In this document: positions 31,014 to 44,819 of the stretch, one piece after another | Layout: each line of letters begins with the position of its first letter | How positions within the stretch are numbered: position 1 is the first letter of the stretch | Assembly (NCBI GenBank): GCA_004764695.1 | Contig: SMSO01000037.1 | Location: forward strand, 2,227,747 to 2,291,746 | Length of the DNA stretch: 64,000 nt | Source of the DNA: Schizochytrium sp. TIO01 | Taxonomy: Eukaryota > Sar > Bigyra > Thraustochytrida > Thraustochytriidae | Direction of reading: 5' to 3' | Made by a program: the position numbers and the translations under genes | Notes under the pieces: model-generated | What the model was told of the DNA's origin: nothing | Seen by the model: only the letters and a program-made list of their open reading frames with translations | Databases searched by the model: none

Positions 31014-33718
31014 ACTGCTGAGACCATGAGGAGGAGTGCGCGCCTTATAATTTCGAGTGAGTGAGTGAGTGAGTGAGTGAGTGAGTGAGTGAGTGAGTGT
31101 GCGAGTGAAGGAGAACAAAAGTAATAAGAACAGAAACAGGAACAGGAACAAGAACAGGAACAAGAACAAGAACAAGAGGCTCGGAAGTAGAACTCGAAGA
31201 AGAAAGAAGAAAGAAGAAGAAAGAAGAAAGAAGAAGAAAGAAGAAAGAAGAAAGAAGAAGTGAATGAGTGAGTGAAAGAGTGAGTGAATGAGTAAGTGAG
31301 TCGGTCGGTCGCAGTGTTTAGGCGAGAGGCGACCACCGATGGCGCAGGCTTTAGAGATCGATCTCCTTATTCCGAGTCGACGCTTCCCGTGAGTGAGCCA
31401 AAGGGCCAATCTACGAAGAATTGGGTCGACTGAATGGCTTTGAGGAGGCATCTCAGCAATCCAATCCATCCATTGCTTGGAATTGGAAAAACAACAAAGC
31501 AATCCCAGTTCCACTCGCTCAATTCATTGCGAGCGAGTGGCGATGGAGATGAAAGCTCTGACTGAAGATCGAGTTGATTCCAACGCTGACTGATGCGCGC
31601 GTACTTTACTTGCTCAGGTAGCTCGCATGTACACCGATCAGCAGCGAAAGCCTCCGATAGTGTATAAATCACGAAAACAAATAAACAGAATACCGTCATT
31701 GAAGGAATTGATCTATTCAGAGGAAACCGCATTATTCAAAGGTGTGCACTCGAGATCGATCAGCCAGCCAGTTAACAGCTATCTCTATCTACGCATGGTA
31801 TAGCAGTCAGTCAGTCAGTCAGTCAGTCACAGTCAGTTCCTACTAGCTAGGTGTAATCAGAGCAGCAGGAGTTACTACTACTACTACTTGTGAGATGACC
31901 AAAGTCGAGAGCGAACTTTGATTGATGATGAACTAGAACTTTGCAATAAATGTGACCTTCAGCTCGTGGAGGCTGGCGAGTGCCTCGCTTCCCGAGCACT
32001 CGCTTATTTGATGCTCAGCTCGTCCACCGCTGCGTCCAAAGGCTGGAGCGAGGCCTCTCTTTAGCAATCGTTTCATCTCGTGCTTTCTGTTCAGGTCGAT
32101 TAGCATTGCGAGTAAGTATTTTTATACTATTTTAGTTAAAAGTTTAACACTAAAAGTTAACATTAAAACAGAACAATACATAGAATATCCTTAGTTCTGG
32201 GCTGAATGATAAACAGCTCTGTTCTATCTTCTTCTTCTTCTTCTTCTTCTTCTTTGGAGGGATCTCATTCGCCTTGGAAGAAGTGGAACAGGCTCACGGT
32301 TCACTGCAGCATTCATTGCATATGCAGGCTTTCCTCGGGTTCTTGCCATTTAATTTGACTAAATGCTGCGGCCCCATCACCGATTCCCTCAACTTGCTTC
32401 AGCCATGCGTTTACTGGCCAAAGCTCGCTTCTCGCCCCTGCGATTGACGGCTACGGCATCTTAAGCAGCCCAGGTTTGGGAGAAGAAGAAGAAGAAGAGA
32501 TGAAAGTCGATGCACGCTTTTTCTATCTTGACTCATGTTTTCAAACTACAAAAGAAGCTGAGGCATCTTTTACGACTCCAGCTAGAATCAATTGATAGGG
32601 TTTTATTTATCAATTTTAAAATTGAAAGAAACAGAGAGGAGGAAAGTATGAAGAACGAGGAAAACGCCAACAACGGCCGAGGACTGACCAATTCACGAAG
32701 CGAAACGATTGGCACTAATAAGGGAGTTAGATAGATGGATGGAGGGATGTATGGATGGTCGATCTTCTAATCTCGTGCTCAGTAATGGCACCTCCAGCAA
32801 CAAGAATAGAATAGAATAGAAAAGAATAGAAAAGAATAGAAAAGAATAGAATAGAAAAGAAAGCCCACCCACGCCCACTTCCCTCCTCCCTTCCCCTGCC
32901 GCACTTTCTCTCTCTCTCTCTCTCTCTTTTTCACGCCACGCTAAAAAGAAACGTGTTTCGCCGGCTTTCCACGAGGTACCTATATCAGTAGCAGCAACAT
33001 CCGCAATCTCATCGTCGAAAAAGAGCCTTCATAGTTCATAATGAGGTACATTCGTGCTTTCATTGTCCTCCGTTATAACAATGGACTATTCATTCACTCA
33101 TTGATAGCCTTCTTTTTTTAAATATGTTGTCTTTTTAATAATAAGAAGAATAATACCAAAATAATAAAAAAATATATATTAAAATAATAAAATAATAAAA
33201 TAAACAGGCTGCAACACAGAGAAAAGAGGAAATAGAACGGAACAGCACGCGGAACAGAACATAGGCAGCCAGCAAGAGGCGGAACACCTGGATCAGTGCC
33301 AACTAGGGAGATTGCTAAGGTGCCTGCATAGAGTAGCGTCGTAGTGGGTGCCTAGCAGCAGCTAGCATCGAAAAAGAGCCCAAGTTGAGGAGCGATAGAT
33401 CCATGACGCAAGAAGCGCCAGTCTCGGGACCAGACTGGGCCAGAGCGCTGCTGCCGGAGAGGGTTTTGCTGGGGACGAGTCGCTCCTTCGGCAGGAGGTC
33501 CAGCGCGAGTGCAGGCACCTGCAGCATCCGCCACCCCCAGCAGCACAAACCAGGAGCGAGCCTGGAGCGGCGAGGAGGCCAGCGGCAGTGCACGTCGTTC
33601 AATATTCATTTTTTCACTTCATATTGCTATCGCTCTCCTCGATTTGTGGGGAGTATTATGTATTTACGTATTTGTTGTTTGTTTGTCTGTTTATAAACCT
33701 ATTCCTTCATTTGTGTGC

Positions 33719-33768
33719 TGTTTGTTTGTTTGTTTGTTTGTTTGTTTGTTTGTTTGTTTGTTTGTTTG
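33719..33768. repeat. (TTTG)n microsatellite
   Basis: About 12 perfect units. Confidence 0.95.
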
Positions 33769-33792
33769 TTGTTCATAAATCCATTCATTCAT

Positions 33793-33880
33793 TTACTCAT
33801 AAATACATTCAATTACTTATTCATTCATTCATTCATTTACTCATAAATACATTCAATTACTTATTCATTCATTCATTCAT
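33793..33880. repeat. 44-bp tandem duplication made of ATTC-type repeats
   Basis: A 44-bp segment with TTTACTCATAAATACATTCA is present twice in tandem with no differences I can see, itself containing CATT runs. Confidence 0.85.
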
Positions 33881-35685
33881 TTGCGTGTTTGTTTGTTTGT
33901 TTGCTTGTTTGTTTATACGATATCTCTGTTTATAAGTCAACTATGGTGATCTTACAGACAAAAGTCGCGTTTCCAAGTGCTTCCTCGATTTCCAACTTGT
34001 GTTCGAAGCAGAGAGATGAAAGTGAAAGTGAGGAATCCAGGAAGAGAACAGCAAAAGAACAGGAAGACGCGTAGAGAGAGAGAAAGAGAGAGAGAGATGA
34101 GGCGTCAAAGCGGAGCGAAGAAGCTGCAGGCTCTACGCCTGCTTTGGGGAAGGCGGAGGCCGCCGAGAGCAACGAACGTGTGGCCGCCAGGAGCCTTTGT
34201 TGTGCCCGAGAGAAGGCATCTTCACGTTCATTCATTCATTCATTCATTCTTCAGGAAACCAGCTAGAAACTTAGGTGAACGGAGGTGCTTATAATTCGTT
34301 AGTTAGTTAGTTTGTTTGTTTGTTTAGAGGAGAGGGTTCAGCTCAGAGAAGAACAGCTCGAAGAACAGCTCGAAGAAAGAGAACACGGCTGATGCGAAGG
34401 ATTCTTTCTCCTTCCGCTGCGATGGCGGTGAAACTTTGCGCTCTTCGAGAGGAACCAGCTTCGAATCGAGCCCCACGATTATTGAGCACTTTGAGAGCAT
34501 CGTCGCCAGTTTCGTGTGTGGCACTCCCAGCGAAGACCGGTTCCTCTTTTCCATTTGGTATCGAAGTGATTCCTTTCCTTTGGAGTTAGTTCTTATGAAC
34601 ATACTACATACATGAAGGGTTCCCGAGGCTAACTTTGTGAGTTTATTCGCATCTTGAAATTGCAATTGAATTACGACCATCGAGCTTCGGCACTTCGCTC
34701 CGCGGCTCTCGCACTCGCGGCGGCATCGTTGTCACCAGGACTCGCGCTGACGGCAGTGGCGATGGACGATGCATCAGCATCATCGAGGCAGCATCGATGG
34801 AGGCCTCGAAGGTCATCCTCTGCGCTCTTGAGCAGTCGAGCTCCTCTCATCTTTCGATTTTTATTTTAGTATATCTATATATCCATATATCTGCATATAA
34901 TAATCGCCAAAGCGTCTTTCTTTTTTTTTTTCTTTCTTGGCTTTCCTGGTACTAAGCAGGTAGGTCATGAGATTATTTTAATAATGGATCAAACTTCTGA
35001 TTGAGATTGATTGAGCAAAGTTTAGTCACCTTTTGGTCTTCTAAGCGTACCTTCCTTCCCTCACATTGGTTCTTCCGAGATGTGTTACCAAAAGTCGTTG
35101 TTCTTTTCTTTCTTTTCTTTCTTTTCTTTCTTTTGTTTTCTTTTCTTTCTTTTCTTTTCTTTCTCTTTTGCGAAGAGTTGGAAGTTTGAAGGCGAGGACC
35201 CTAGCGCCGGCCCCAGCGGAAACCCTATGCCTTTTCCAGGCGATCAGAACCATTTCCTCTCAATATTCCCTCGGAGTTCAGAAAGACCGTCTGAACTGAT
35301 GATGGATCGATCGATAGGCCGCCGCCACTACCGCAAACGCTAAGGGTTGCTAGTGTCTTGGTATTGGCAACCATTAGGCGGCGCTAAGTAGGTGGTAGCA
35401 GGGGGATCATTTGAAAATCGCTAGCTAGAGTCAGTAGGCAAACGACTAGTCGGTTACTAGTATACACATGATCATTGAGCGGCATAGGTAACTTTTACTG
35501 ACTGCTACAGGGAAAGCGAACTCCGATGAGGCGGAGTAGAGCTGATAAAGGTATCTATGCATTTGTCTGATTGTTTGTTGGTTGGTTGGTTGATTGATTG
35601 ATTGAATCCACTCAAGCCTTCATTTATTCGCTTGTCCACTGGCCCTTCGGTTGAGCAGAAGGTCAACTAATCCATCAATCAGTCC

Positions 35686-35716
<31 letters not shown>

Positions 35717-36887
35717 CATCAATCAATCATCAATTCACAAATTGCAATCCGCAAAATGGTATAATATCCACAGACAGAGGGAAAACAAACATATTCGTTT
35801 TATGTTCAAAAGAATAAGGGTCAATTATTGAGAAAGCTGGCTTTGAAGGATCAATCTTGAGACCAAACCAGAGTAGATGGGAGTGGGAAGGCGTGGAAAG
35901 CCTCGCAGAGAGCAGGCGAATCCAACGTTAGCGAGGCGGCGTGGAATCGACCGCATTCCGGTGACTCACTCATGTACTCGAGGTCCTTTTGATTTGCGAG
36001 GAAGTACATGTGAACACGATCGAGGCAGTGAATGAGCGCATCGGAGGAGTCTGCCGCTGATGCTAAGACCCCCTAGCCAGTGCTACCTCGGAGGCGCGCA
36101 CTTGCTTTTTCCGGTACTGTTATGGATTCCAGTTTCCCTCTTCCTTCTCTCCCCACAATGATGATGCTATTTTACTTTATTTTATTCTGCTTTGCTTTAC
36201 TTTATTTTGTTGCGTCTCGTTACCATTTATTTTCATCGTTTAGTGGCGTTTGAAAGCTATCATGTTGATAATCCATGTTTTCGTCGCTTCGAAGTTCGAA
36301 AACAATCAATTATTCTTCAAAGAATATGAGGGTAAGTAAACCTTGTTTTTAATCAGAACAATTCTCCTGAAAACACTGCTCAAAACTCTCTATTTACATG
36401 TGTCACTTTATTTTTAACTATGTTTAAAAACGAGTAAAAACTACAGTATTTAACTTCAAAAGAAAGTAAGAAGAGCGCGAAAAGAACAGAACACCTGCCC
36501 CATGACGATAGCACCTACTTACATATACATAGTGGAGATAAACAAATAAATTTATATATATTGAATCAATTAAATAAACATTTAATTAATTAATTAATTA
36601 ATTAAACAAATAAAAACGCTAAGCAGCAACTAAAGGGATCCTACGCCTCCGAGGAAGCAGACAAAAGGCTCGGAAGCGAGGCATAAGCGCAACGAAGAGC
36701 CTTCATCCATCCATCCATCCATCCACGCACGGCTGCGTGGCAGCGCCGAGGCATGCGCAGGGCTGCCTGACTGACTGGCGCCGCCTTCCCCTCCGTGGGC
36801 CGCCCCTCCGAGCAGAGCGGAGCAGAGCAGAGCAGAGCGGAGCCTGCACGGCAGTCGGAGTGCTCGGCCTCGGAGGAGGCGCTTGGA

Positions 36888-37058
<171 letters not shown>

Positions 37059-40000
37059 GCCTATGTACCCATGAAAGAAGAGAAGAAAGAAAGAAAGAAT
37101 GAATGAATGAAAGAATGATGAAAAGAAAGAAAGAATGAATGCGTTGAGAGGAGAAGAAAAACAACCAAAAACTTTTCTTTTGGCCTGGAAACGGTCCCCG
37201 CGTTCCCCGGAATGCGCGACTGTCTCAATCTCTCGATCAATTGCCTTCAAGTTCAAGAAAGAAAGGGCAATTGCGGAAGGAAACTCCCCAAAGAGCCCAA
37301 TGGAAAGAGGGAGGAAAGAACGGGAGAACAGAGAACAGCAGGTGGCGGCGCTGGAGCTATTTACATCTTGAGGAAGCATGCAGCAGGAGAAATCGTCGGC
37401 TCGAGCGAGCGTGCGATGGCTGGGCTTGCGTGCAAAGCAGAAGGACACTAGAGAACTGCTTGTTTATCTGTCGCAGTCAGGGACGAAAGATCGATCTCCC
37501 CAAAGGTCCTTGTTTTACCGCCGGTGAGGTAGGTGCTGACTGGTACGATTCCTGCACTTCTTCTGTCTGTGAATTGGGACCGTGCCAAGCGCGCGAGATC
37601 TCACCAAGCTCCCAGGGTCAGAAACGCCGCCACCAAGGCGCTGCATCCATTTAATTCGACCGTCTGTCTTTTTGTCCCTGAGTGAAGAAAGCATGTGAGC
37701 GCCGCCGCCATCCTCTACGAAGTTGTCGAACTCAGGCTGTCTTTGGATGTGGCAGATTACAAAGAAGCGAGCCTGATAAGAGTAAGAGCTGTAAGTCTCT
37801 TCACTCGGCTCGTGTTGGAGAGCAGGAGCAGGACTTTTACATTAAATGAAGATCTCGCAGTGCAAATGCGTGCGCAAATGCGTGCGACAAAGCGGACTTC
37901 AGCGCACGTGGATTGAACTTGCTCCAGGGGTGACTTGGAAAAAACTTACACTGTACGAGGGAGACAGAAAAGCACAATGAGACCTTTATCGCGCAGGAAA
38001 ACCTGCGCCAATTCTAGTGGGAGACAAGACTGGACCCAGCCAGACATGCCATCGTCAGCACTTATTCCTAAATGAACGCCCAAGATGCATACACCTAAGC
38101 TAGCAAGCACTGGACAAGTTTAGCTGAGCTGATCTTAACGCTGGCCGCCCGGGCAAGTTGCCGAGTGGGTAAGGCGCACAGATGTAGCAGTCGTATGCAT
38201 TCATAGGGCAGCTTAAAGCCCAAGGCCTACCGGTCTCTGAAGCTCTAAGGTCCCGGGTGATGGACTGTGCTGGAAACGCACTGCTGAAGAAAGATGGGGA
38301 TTTCCACGAGACAATGTCCCTTGGAATTATTTTCCTGGGAGCGTGCCTTGGGCTCGTGGGAGTCCAGGCGAGGCCTCTGGGGTGTCCCACTTTAAGCCGG
38401 CGCAAGTGGCTGTCTTTCACAAGGAAGCCTCAAAGTAGCAGTAGGCGTAGCTATTCTCCCGATTTCGTGCGGATATCTTAGAACTTGAGGTAAAGACAAC
38501 CATTGACATAAATTAAGGTCCCGGGTTCTTCCTGCGCCTCTCACGAAGCCTCTTAGCTTTGCCCTCTTTTTTATCTCATTTGTCGATGGGAAGCGTATGA
38601 TATTTCCCCCCCTCGCAGCGGGCAACCGAACGGAGCACGCTTTATATGAATAAGTCAAGAAGAATGTTGAACTCTTTCGAAGAAACGCCAGACCTGGCTC
38701 CTCTGCAGTGAGTGCGTTTACTTCCTGCGGCGCACGGCATGCTGCGCTTCGTCCCCAACTTGTTCTATTGCAGATGCTTCACGGTGACGCGCGTCCCTTG
38801 TTCTATCATATCTGCTGCATCTCTCAGCTGGTGTCGGTGAGAACGGCAACCCAAGTAAGACCTGATGAGGGTCTCGAACGATGTCCCCGGGACAAACCTG
38901 CTTCGACAGTTGGGCCTCTCATTCTGCGCGTGCCCGGCCGGATGTCTGAAGCTACCCCAAGCGCGAGGGGTCTCTGACTATCTTGGCTGAAGGTTTTCTG
39001 GTGCGTACGCGGTCTAACTCGATGCGCATTCGCTGCAGCGTATTCTCGTTCAATCTTCTCAACCCTGGTTCTCAGAACTAAAGATACAGTTTCGAAACAT
39101 ATATGCTTATTAATTCATGGGAATATCGAAGTCAGCTTAAGGAGAACATCAAGACCAAGAGATGATGATATCCTTCAAGCTCACAACGATTATGAGAACC
39201 TCGCCAGCTGCTGCTGCTGCTGTTGCTGGAATTGCAGATTTCGAGGTCCAATGTTTTCACAGTCGCAGGTTGAGTACACGAAAAGGACGAGCATTGGTTG
39301 ACAATCCATCCGTACTGTGACAAATGACATGAAAGTTTGGATAAAGGGTTCTCTCGTTCTTTTCAACTTGTTTTTAAATTATTTCTTCAAAGAACGACTT
39401 TTGAAAAAAGAACAAAAACGTTTTTGTATAACGAAACGTGTTTTTGTTCAATTTGTTTTTTTAATAAATATTAAAATAAAAATTCAGTTTGTGCTTCCTT
39501 CTATTATAGCAAGGACCGACCTCACATCAATTTAAAAGAAACCAAAAAAGTTTACAGAATCATGGAACACTTTTTTTTTTTCAATATTTTTTCCCCCCTA
39601 AAAACTAAAACCCAAAACGTTTAAGTCTAAAAAAGTAATTCATTTTATCTCACAGAAAAAGTTTAGAAAAGTAAGGATTGATGGAAAGCAGTTTTCGCGC
39701 CTTCTTCGAAGACGAGAAAATGAGGTACTTCACATTTTAAATAAAGGCTGCCAAGTGAGACTTTGACTTGATACAATGCCTTTAGACTCTTGTATTCTTC
39801 CTCCTGGTTGACATTGAGGAAACGACCATTCATTCATTCATTCATTCATTCATTCATTCATTCATTCATTCATTCATTCATTTATTTATTTAGTCAGTCA
39901 ATAAGGCAGTTCAGGAGGGACAATGGCACTGGTTATTTATGGGATTTGCACATATACTTTATCTTTTCTTCTGCACAGGGGAGCGAGAACATTGAAGACC

Positions 40001-41400
40001 GATCCAACACGTTTTCGAGATTTAATGTTTAGGATTTCATTGAATCAAGAAACACGAAAAGTCAAAGTTGATAATTAATTGATCTGAGGCAGGTATCCCA
40101 TCTCCAGGGCACATTGGGTGCAATGGATGCCGGTGCAGAGACACCTGTAGCGGGCGGATAAAACTGGAGCTCATTGAAGCTATAACGGCGGTGGATCGCA
40201 TTGATTCTGCTTCCAACACAGCTCCTGATGAGACCAATGACTTTTATTTGATTGATAATGATGAATGAATGAATGAATGAATGAATCTCAGGAAGGAAGG
40301 AATTCATTGCCTTTCTTTCATCGTGAATTGATCTGACCTATCCCATTGCTGCCAAGCGGTACCAAGTGATGCCCTGGCCAGTGAGGCCTGCAGAAGCCAC
40401 GCACTACCTGCCTGTACTCTCACGTGGATCAATGAGCGAGTCGCTGGCGGTGTATTTATTATCTCGATCCATTATGATGTCCAACTTGATCTCCTGAAGA
40501 GGCACCAAAATGCACGGTCTCGTCGCGAGAACTTGGAGCTACTAGGGACTGCTAGCCAGGTCCCTAGCGGTTCGATACACACCCCTACCTAATGCTTACT
40601 AGTAGTACTCTGCGAGATCGCGTGCAGGTCCCATATCTAGAGTAGTCGCTAAGGTAGGGCTAGGCTAGCAAGGACAGACAATCAATTGAAGAGAATGGAT
40701 CCATCCTTCATTACAAATTCAAGCAAGAATCATCATTCACGAATGTCCACACCAGAACCGCACAGTGGGCGAGCACTTCCAACGCACAGGTCGACTTGAA
40801 GAAGCAGGCGGGACAATAGGTAGCACGCAACTGATCGATCAAGTCAGCCGGACACCAGTCGAGCGATCTCGTCTTGACTTGATTCACTCAGGCTCTTGAA
40901 ACCTAGAGGAGGAACCTTGCTCTTTGCTTGAAGAAAGCACGAGGGCACCAAGAACCGAAGAGTGAGCGAGTGAGCGAGGCTTTCCTTGCCGTGAAGCAGC
41001 TCCGCTTGCCTCTCTCTGTAAGGGGGCGGCGACGAAGCAGACATGATATGATATTATTCCCGAACTTGATTGAGCTTGATTGTGCACCACAAGAAAATGA
41101 TTATCAGCGGCGCATGCAACAATCCACTCGAGTGAAGGTCACAGATTCCCGTGCCCCGCTCTTACTCCTCGCACTCTTACAAGCTTGAGGCTGTTCAACA
41201 ACTCATGGTAGCACGCTCTCACGCTGAGTAGGTACGAGTGCAGGACATAGTGCGGAATAGGAAGCCAATTACCAGGTAGGTAGGTAGGCAGACAAGAAAA
41301 GAGTGAGAGCACTCCTTCCAGGCAGTCAACACTAGGCACGGTTGCTTTTGGTGAGCACGCGACCTGAGAAACTTGCACTACTGAGCTAGAGGCACTGCAA
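37059..41400. other. Intergenic, mixed unique and repeat DNA
   Basis: No supported gene. 37.1-39.3 kb is more unique than its surroundings, with a tRNA-like A-box (see findings). 39.3-39.7 kb is AT-rich. A CATT tract lies at 39826-39881. 40.3-41.4 kb has short tandem motifs only. Confidence 0.5.
39826..39881. repeat. (CATT)n microsatellite
   Basis: Fourteen perfect units running into two TTTA units. Confidence 0.97.
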
Positions 41401-42197
41401 GTGCTGGAAATACAACAGGTAGTAAGGCGCTTCATCGGGAGTAATCATGCATCATGTGACAGCTGTCATCAAATTCTCTAATTCTGTGGTTGAAGAATCT
41501 GCTCAATCATGAATCAAGATTATCTTTCACACTGTAGTACTCGAGGCTCAAGCTGGTATGGAAGGAAACTGCGGTGTGTTGCTTTATAGTTATAGGTGAA
41601 GCTTCCGTGAAATCAAGCAACATTTTTAAAAAGTGAAGTATTTGACCAAGAAATTATCTCGCCTTGGTGCAGCCACGTCGGTCACACCTTTAAGCACGGG
41701 ACAGTCGAAGCTGGAATGTCAAGACTTTTGACATTATCTCATTGGCATCGCACATGTCCAATTCATCAGCCAGTAATCATATTGAAGACGACGCAAGGAC
41801 ACGGACTAATTTCTGAGAATCTGTCTCGTTTCGCTCGAGGTCATCATATAGGCCCGTGACCATGATAACAGCTACAAAAGTGTGACCATCAGTATTATTT
41901 ATGCGTGCTGTAGCGCGGAGGTAGGAGGTCTCTTTACGTCCCTGCAAAAACCACCCAAGCTTACAGTCGACGGCATAAAGACAATTGCCTACTACGAATA
42001 CCTTGGCGTCGTTTTCTTTTTTAATAATACAAGGCTTCCTTAAGTAGTCGAGTAATATGATGCCAGGTCGGGGATCGTAGGCAAGGCCTCCTTTCTTGAA
42101 GGGCCGGCCCTGTGGTACGCTACCTTACGTCTATTTCTCACATGCTTCATACAACTTAACTAAGAGAAACGGAAAACTAATCTCGTTCTCATTTGTT

Positions 42198-42335
42198 GAT
42201 GCAATTAGACCGACCTACCTAACAACCTGCCTAACTAACCTACTAGTACCATAGAACAAGATTTCTTAGTTATACTTGTGTGTGATGCAATTACACCTAC
42301 CTACCTACTTAATACCACAGAACAAGATTTCTTAT
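42198..42335. repeat. Imperfect tandem repeat around GATGCAATTA and AGAACAAGATTTCTTA
   Basis: The order GATGCAATTA, ACCTACCTA-type run, ACCA(T/C)AGAACAAGATTTCTTA occurs twice, at about 42198-42268 and 42284-42335. Confidence 0.8.
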
Positions 42336-42466
42336 TTATGCAATGGGGAATCACTGCTTCACTTTGTGTTAGGTGATGTATGGTATGAGACACAATATCT
42401 AGGGGATCAGTGATGATCTGTCTTGCCTAGATTCTCCATCTTTTGTCTCACATTCTCATTCGATAA

Positions 42467-42760
42467 CTCGAAGTTAAGGTTCAAAAGTTTGACCGCGTAA
42501 ATAAGCAGCTTGATTTTCCATTCAACGAGGTGTTCAAAAGTTTATTTGAGGCTTTTGACATTTCTATCATTTATGCTGGGCAGATATGGACTGTGAAAAT
42601 TGATCCAAAGGATAATGAGGACCAGGATACGTTATTGATTCAATCTCACTTCGTCAATACAAGAAGATGCCTTCCCTACAAAATGTGGGTAGACTTTGGT
42701 AACTGGTTTTTGTTTACGTCATTGCTTGTTGTGCTGCAGCTGGTCAAACAAAATGGATAA
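42467..42760 (+). other. Orphan ORF, possible exon or gene relic
   Basis: 98 codons open from a TAA to a TAA; no ATG near the start. The reading looks genuinely protein-like: charged helix, then FDISIIYAGQIWTVKIDP, then a hydrophobic C-terminal segment with WFLFTSLLVVLQL that could be a membrane span. Family not recognised. Confidence 0.3.
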
Positions 42761-44668
42761 CTCAATGTACAATTTTTTAGTGTTAGGACTGGATTACATG
42801 GATTCTAGGATGAACTGGATTTTTTAAAATTAGAGAAGCAGATATATTAACCACCTGATATAAGTAGTCTCCAAGCCCCACATTTGAATGTCTATTTGTG
42901 TTGATGATGATGTTTTAAGAGGCTGGTTCTGATAGGAAAGATGCTAACGCCTGATCGTATTCGTATTCTACGATAAGACTCCCCACACTTCCAGAGATTA
43001 CCGTTACAGAATCTAGCGGTACACACTCTTTCTTTTCTATGGCCGTAGGATCTTTTACCTTCAATTTTTCATGTTAAATATTTACTTAGACGCCATCCCC
43101 TGTATAATCGCCAAAGTTACGACGCGGCTAGTCAATACATTAGAGGCTTTGCTTTTGGAGGTGTATAAAAGCTTCAGTCAACAAGAGACTTTCATCTCTT
43201 CTTATTTTTTTGATACAAATTCCTAAAGATGCCTCAATGGCATTTTTTTCTAAAATATATACAAGAAAATCGCAGTGAATTCCATGATTATCATGAGAGA
43301 AGCAAGTTTTATGCTTCATTTTAAAAGTCAGTTGAAGGCGCTATTGCCTGACTCCTTGTCTTCACTCAAAACTGGGTAAATGATAGGTAGTCAGAACAAG
43401 GATGGGTTACTTTTTATCGCAAATAATAACGAATTTATTTTGTTAGAAAGAATAATAGTATTTCTCGTTAAACTCTTACACACGGCAAGCATTCGTACAG
43501 GTAAAATACGCAGCGGCCTTTTTCTTTGCTGAATTTTTCAATCAAAGAAGTATAGTGAGCTGGAGACTACGAAGGATTGATAAAAACATACTATATCTGG
43601 AACAGGGCCCCGGTATATTTTGTCAGTCCCATTAAAGATTTAAATTTTGCTGTATTGAGTATGTAAAAGAGCGGAAAAGGTCTTGCGTCGAACATTCGTG
43701 CATGTCCCATTAATGATGGAACTCCTAAGGAGAGCTATTCTAGGTTTCTAAAATACTTGCAGATGTACACCAATCTTCAGCTCCATCAGATCTGAGAAAA
43801 TAAAGTTCTCTAAGCTGAGTCATAATTTAAATTTAAAAAAAAAAACATCTAGAAGTTCACTAGCTCACGATTCACAGCAGCTCAAACTTCGGGGGCATCC
43901 TGCCGCCACAAAATCACGATAACCTGAATTCATCAAAACAGAACCCATGCAAGCTTTATGACACACGGTAATCATATTATATAGCCATTTGAAGCTTTCA
44001 TGCCTTTGTGAAAGCAGGTTTTGTCAAGCTTTCCTGCACTCTTCACAATGGAAACTGTAGGATCTCACTTATTTATTTATTTAAGAAACTAATGTTTCAA
44101 TTATGGCGTTCGTATTCCCTTTTTTTAAATTATATTTACACACATGAAAGGATCCTATGTTTTTGGATGTTGTTCGCGTGTGCTATCATGAAGAGCAATT
44201 GTAGATACATTTAAATATGGATATCGACAAGTCTCTCGAACGCCTTCCTCAATACTTTAAAATCTGAAGAAAAGCATGTCCATTCTCAGAGATACCCTTA
44301 TGAACGGATCCCTCAAAAATGTGCAAGGAAGAATGATTCGATTTTTGTGAATATGCTTAGATCGCTCCTCTCTAAGATTTTGCAAAAATTCCAGCGTATT
44401 TATAAGTTAGTTCCTCTTGGCCGCCAAAACTATCTGTCAATATTTTGAGGTATTCCCCCTTTTCATTTTTTTAAACGATAACTATTCAACTGTTCATTCA
44501 TAATGTGTTGCAGTAAACTTTATTTCACAATCTGCCCGCCCGTTCATATACACTTTAATTTTTGTAGAACTAGTCCTTCACGTCTGTTCCTCTTCTGCTA
44601 TCCATACACTCTACTGTCGTAACAGCGCGGTAGGGACTAGGTGTCAGGTCCATTTGTAAAGTACAATA

Positions 44669-44819
44669 GGTCCACGTGGTTCGGTTTGTGAGTGTGAGAG
44701 TGACGTGGACCCTTCTTCTCCCCTATAACCTCATACTTGGTTGAAAAGTCCGACCATATCATCACATCTACTCACGGTGATGAGTTGTGAGTAACCCCAC
44801 AGTGGTGATGTACTGTGGG
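44669..44819. other. Cluster of three perfect hairpins
   Basis: GGTCCACGT (44669-44677) pairs with ACGTGGACC (44703-44711) across 25 bp. TACTCAC (44769-44775) pairs with GTGAGTA (44787-44793) across 11 bp. CCCACAGT (44796-44803) pairs with ACTGTGGG (44812-44819) across 8 bp. The two adjacent small hairpins share GGTGATG in their loops. Confidence 0.75.

Noticed and set aside
38860-38985. Minus-strand GTTCGAGACCC considered as a tRNA T-arm
   Set aside because: The flanking bases do not pair into a T-stem or acceptor stem.
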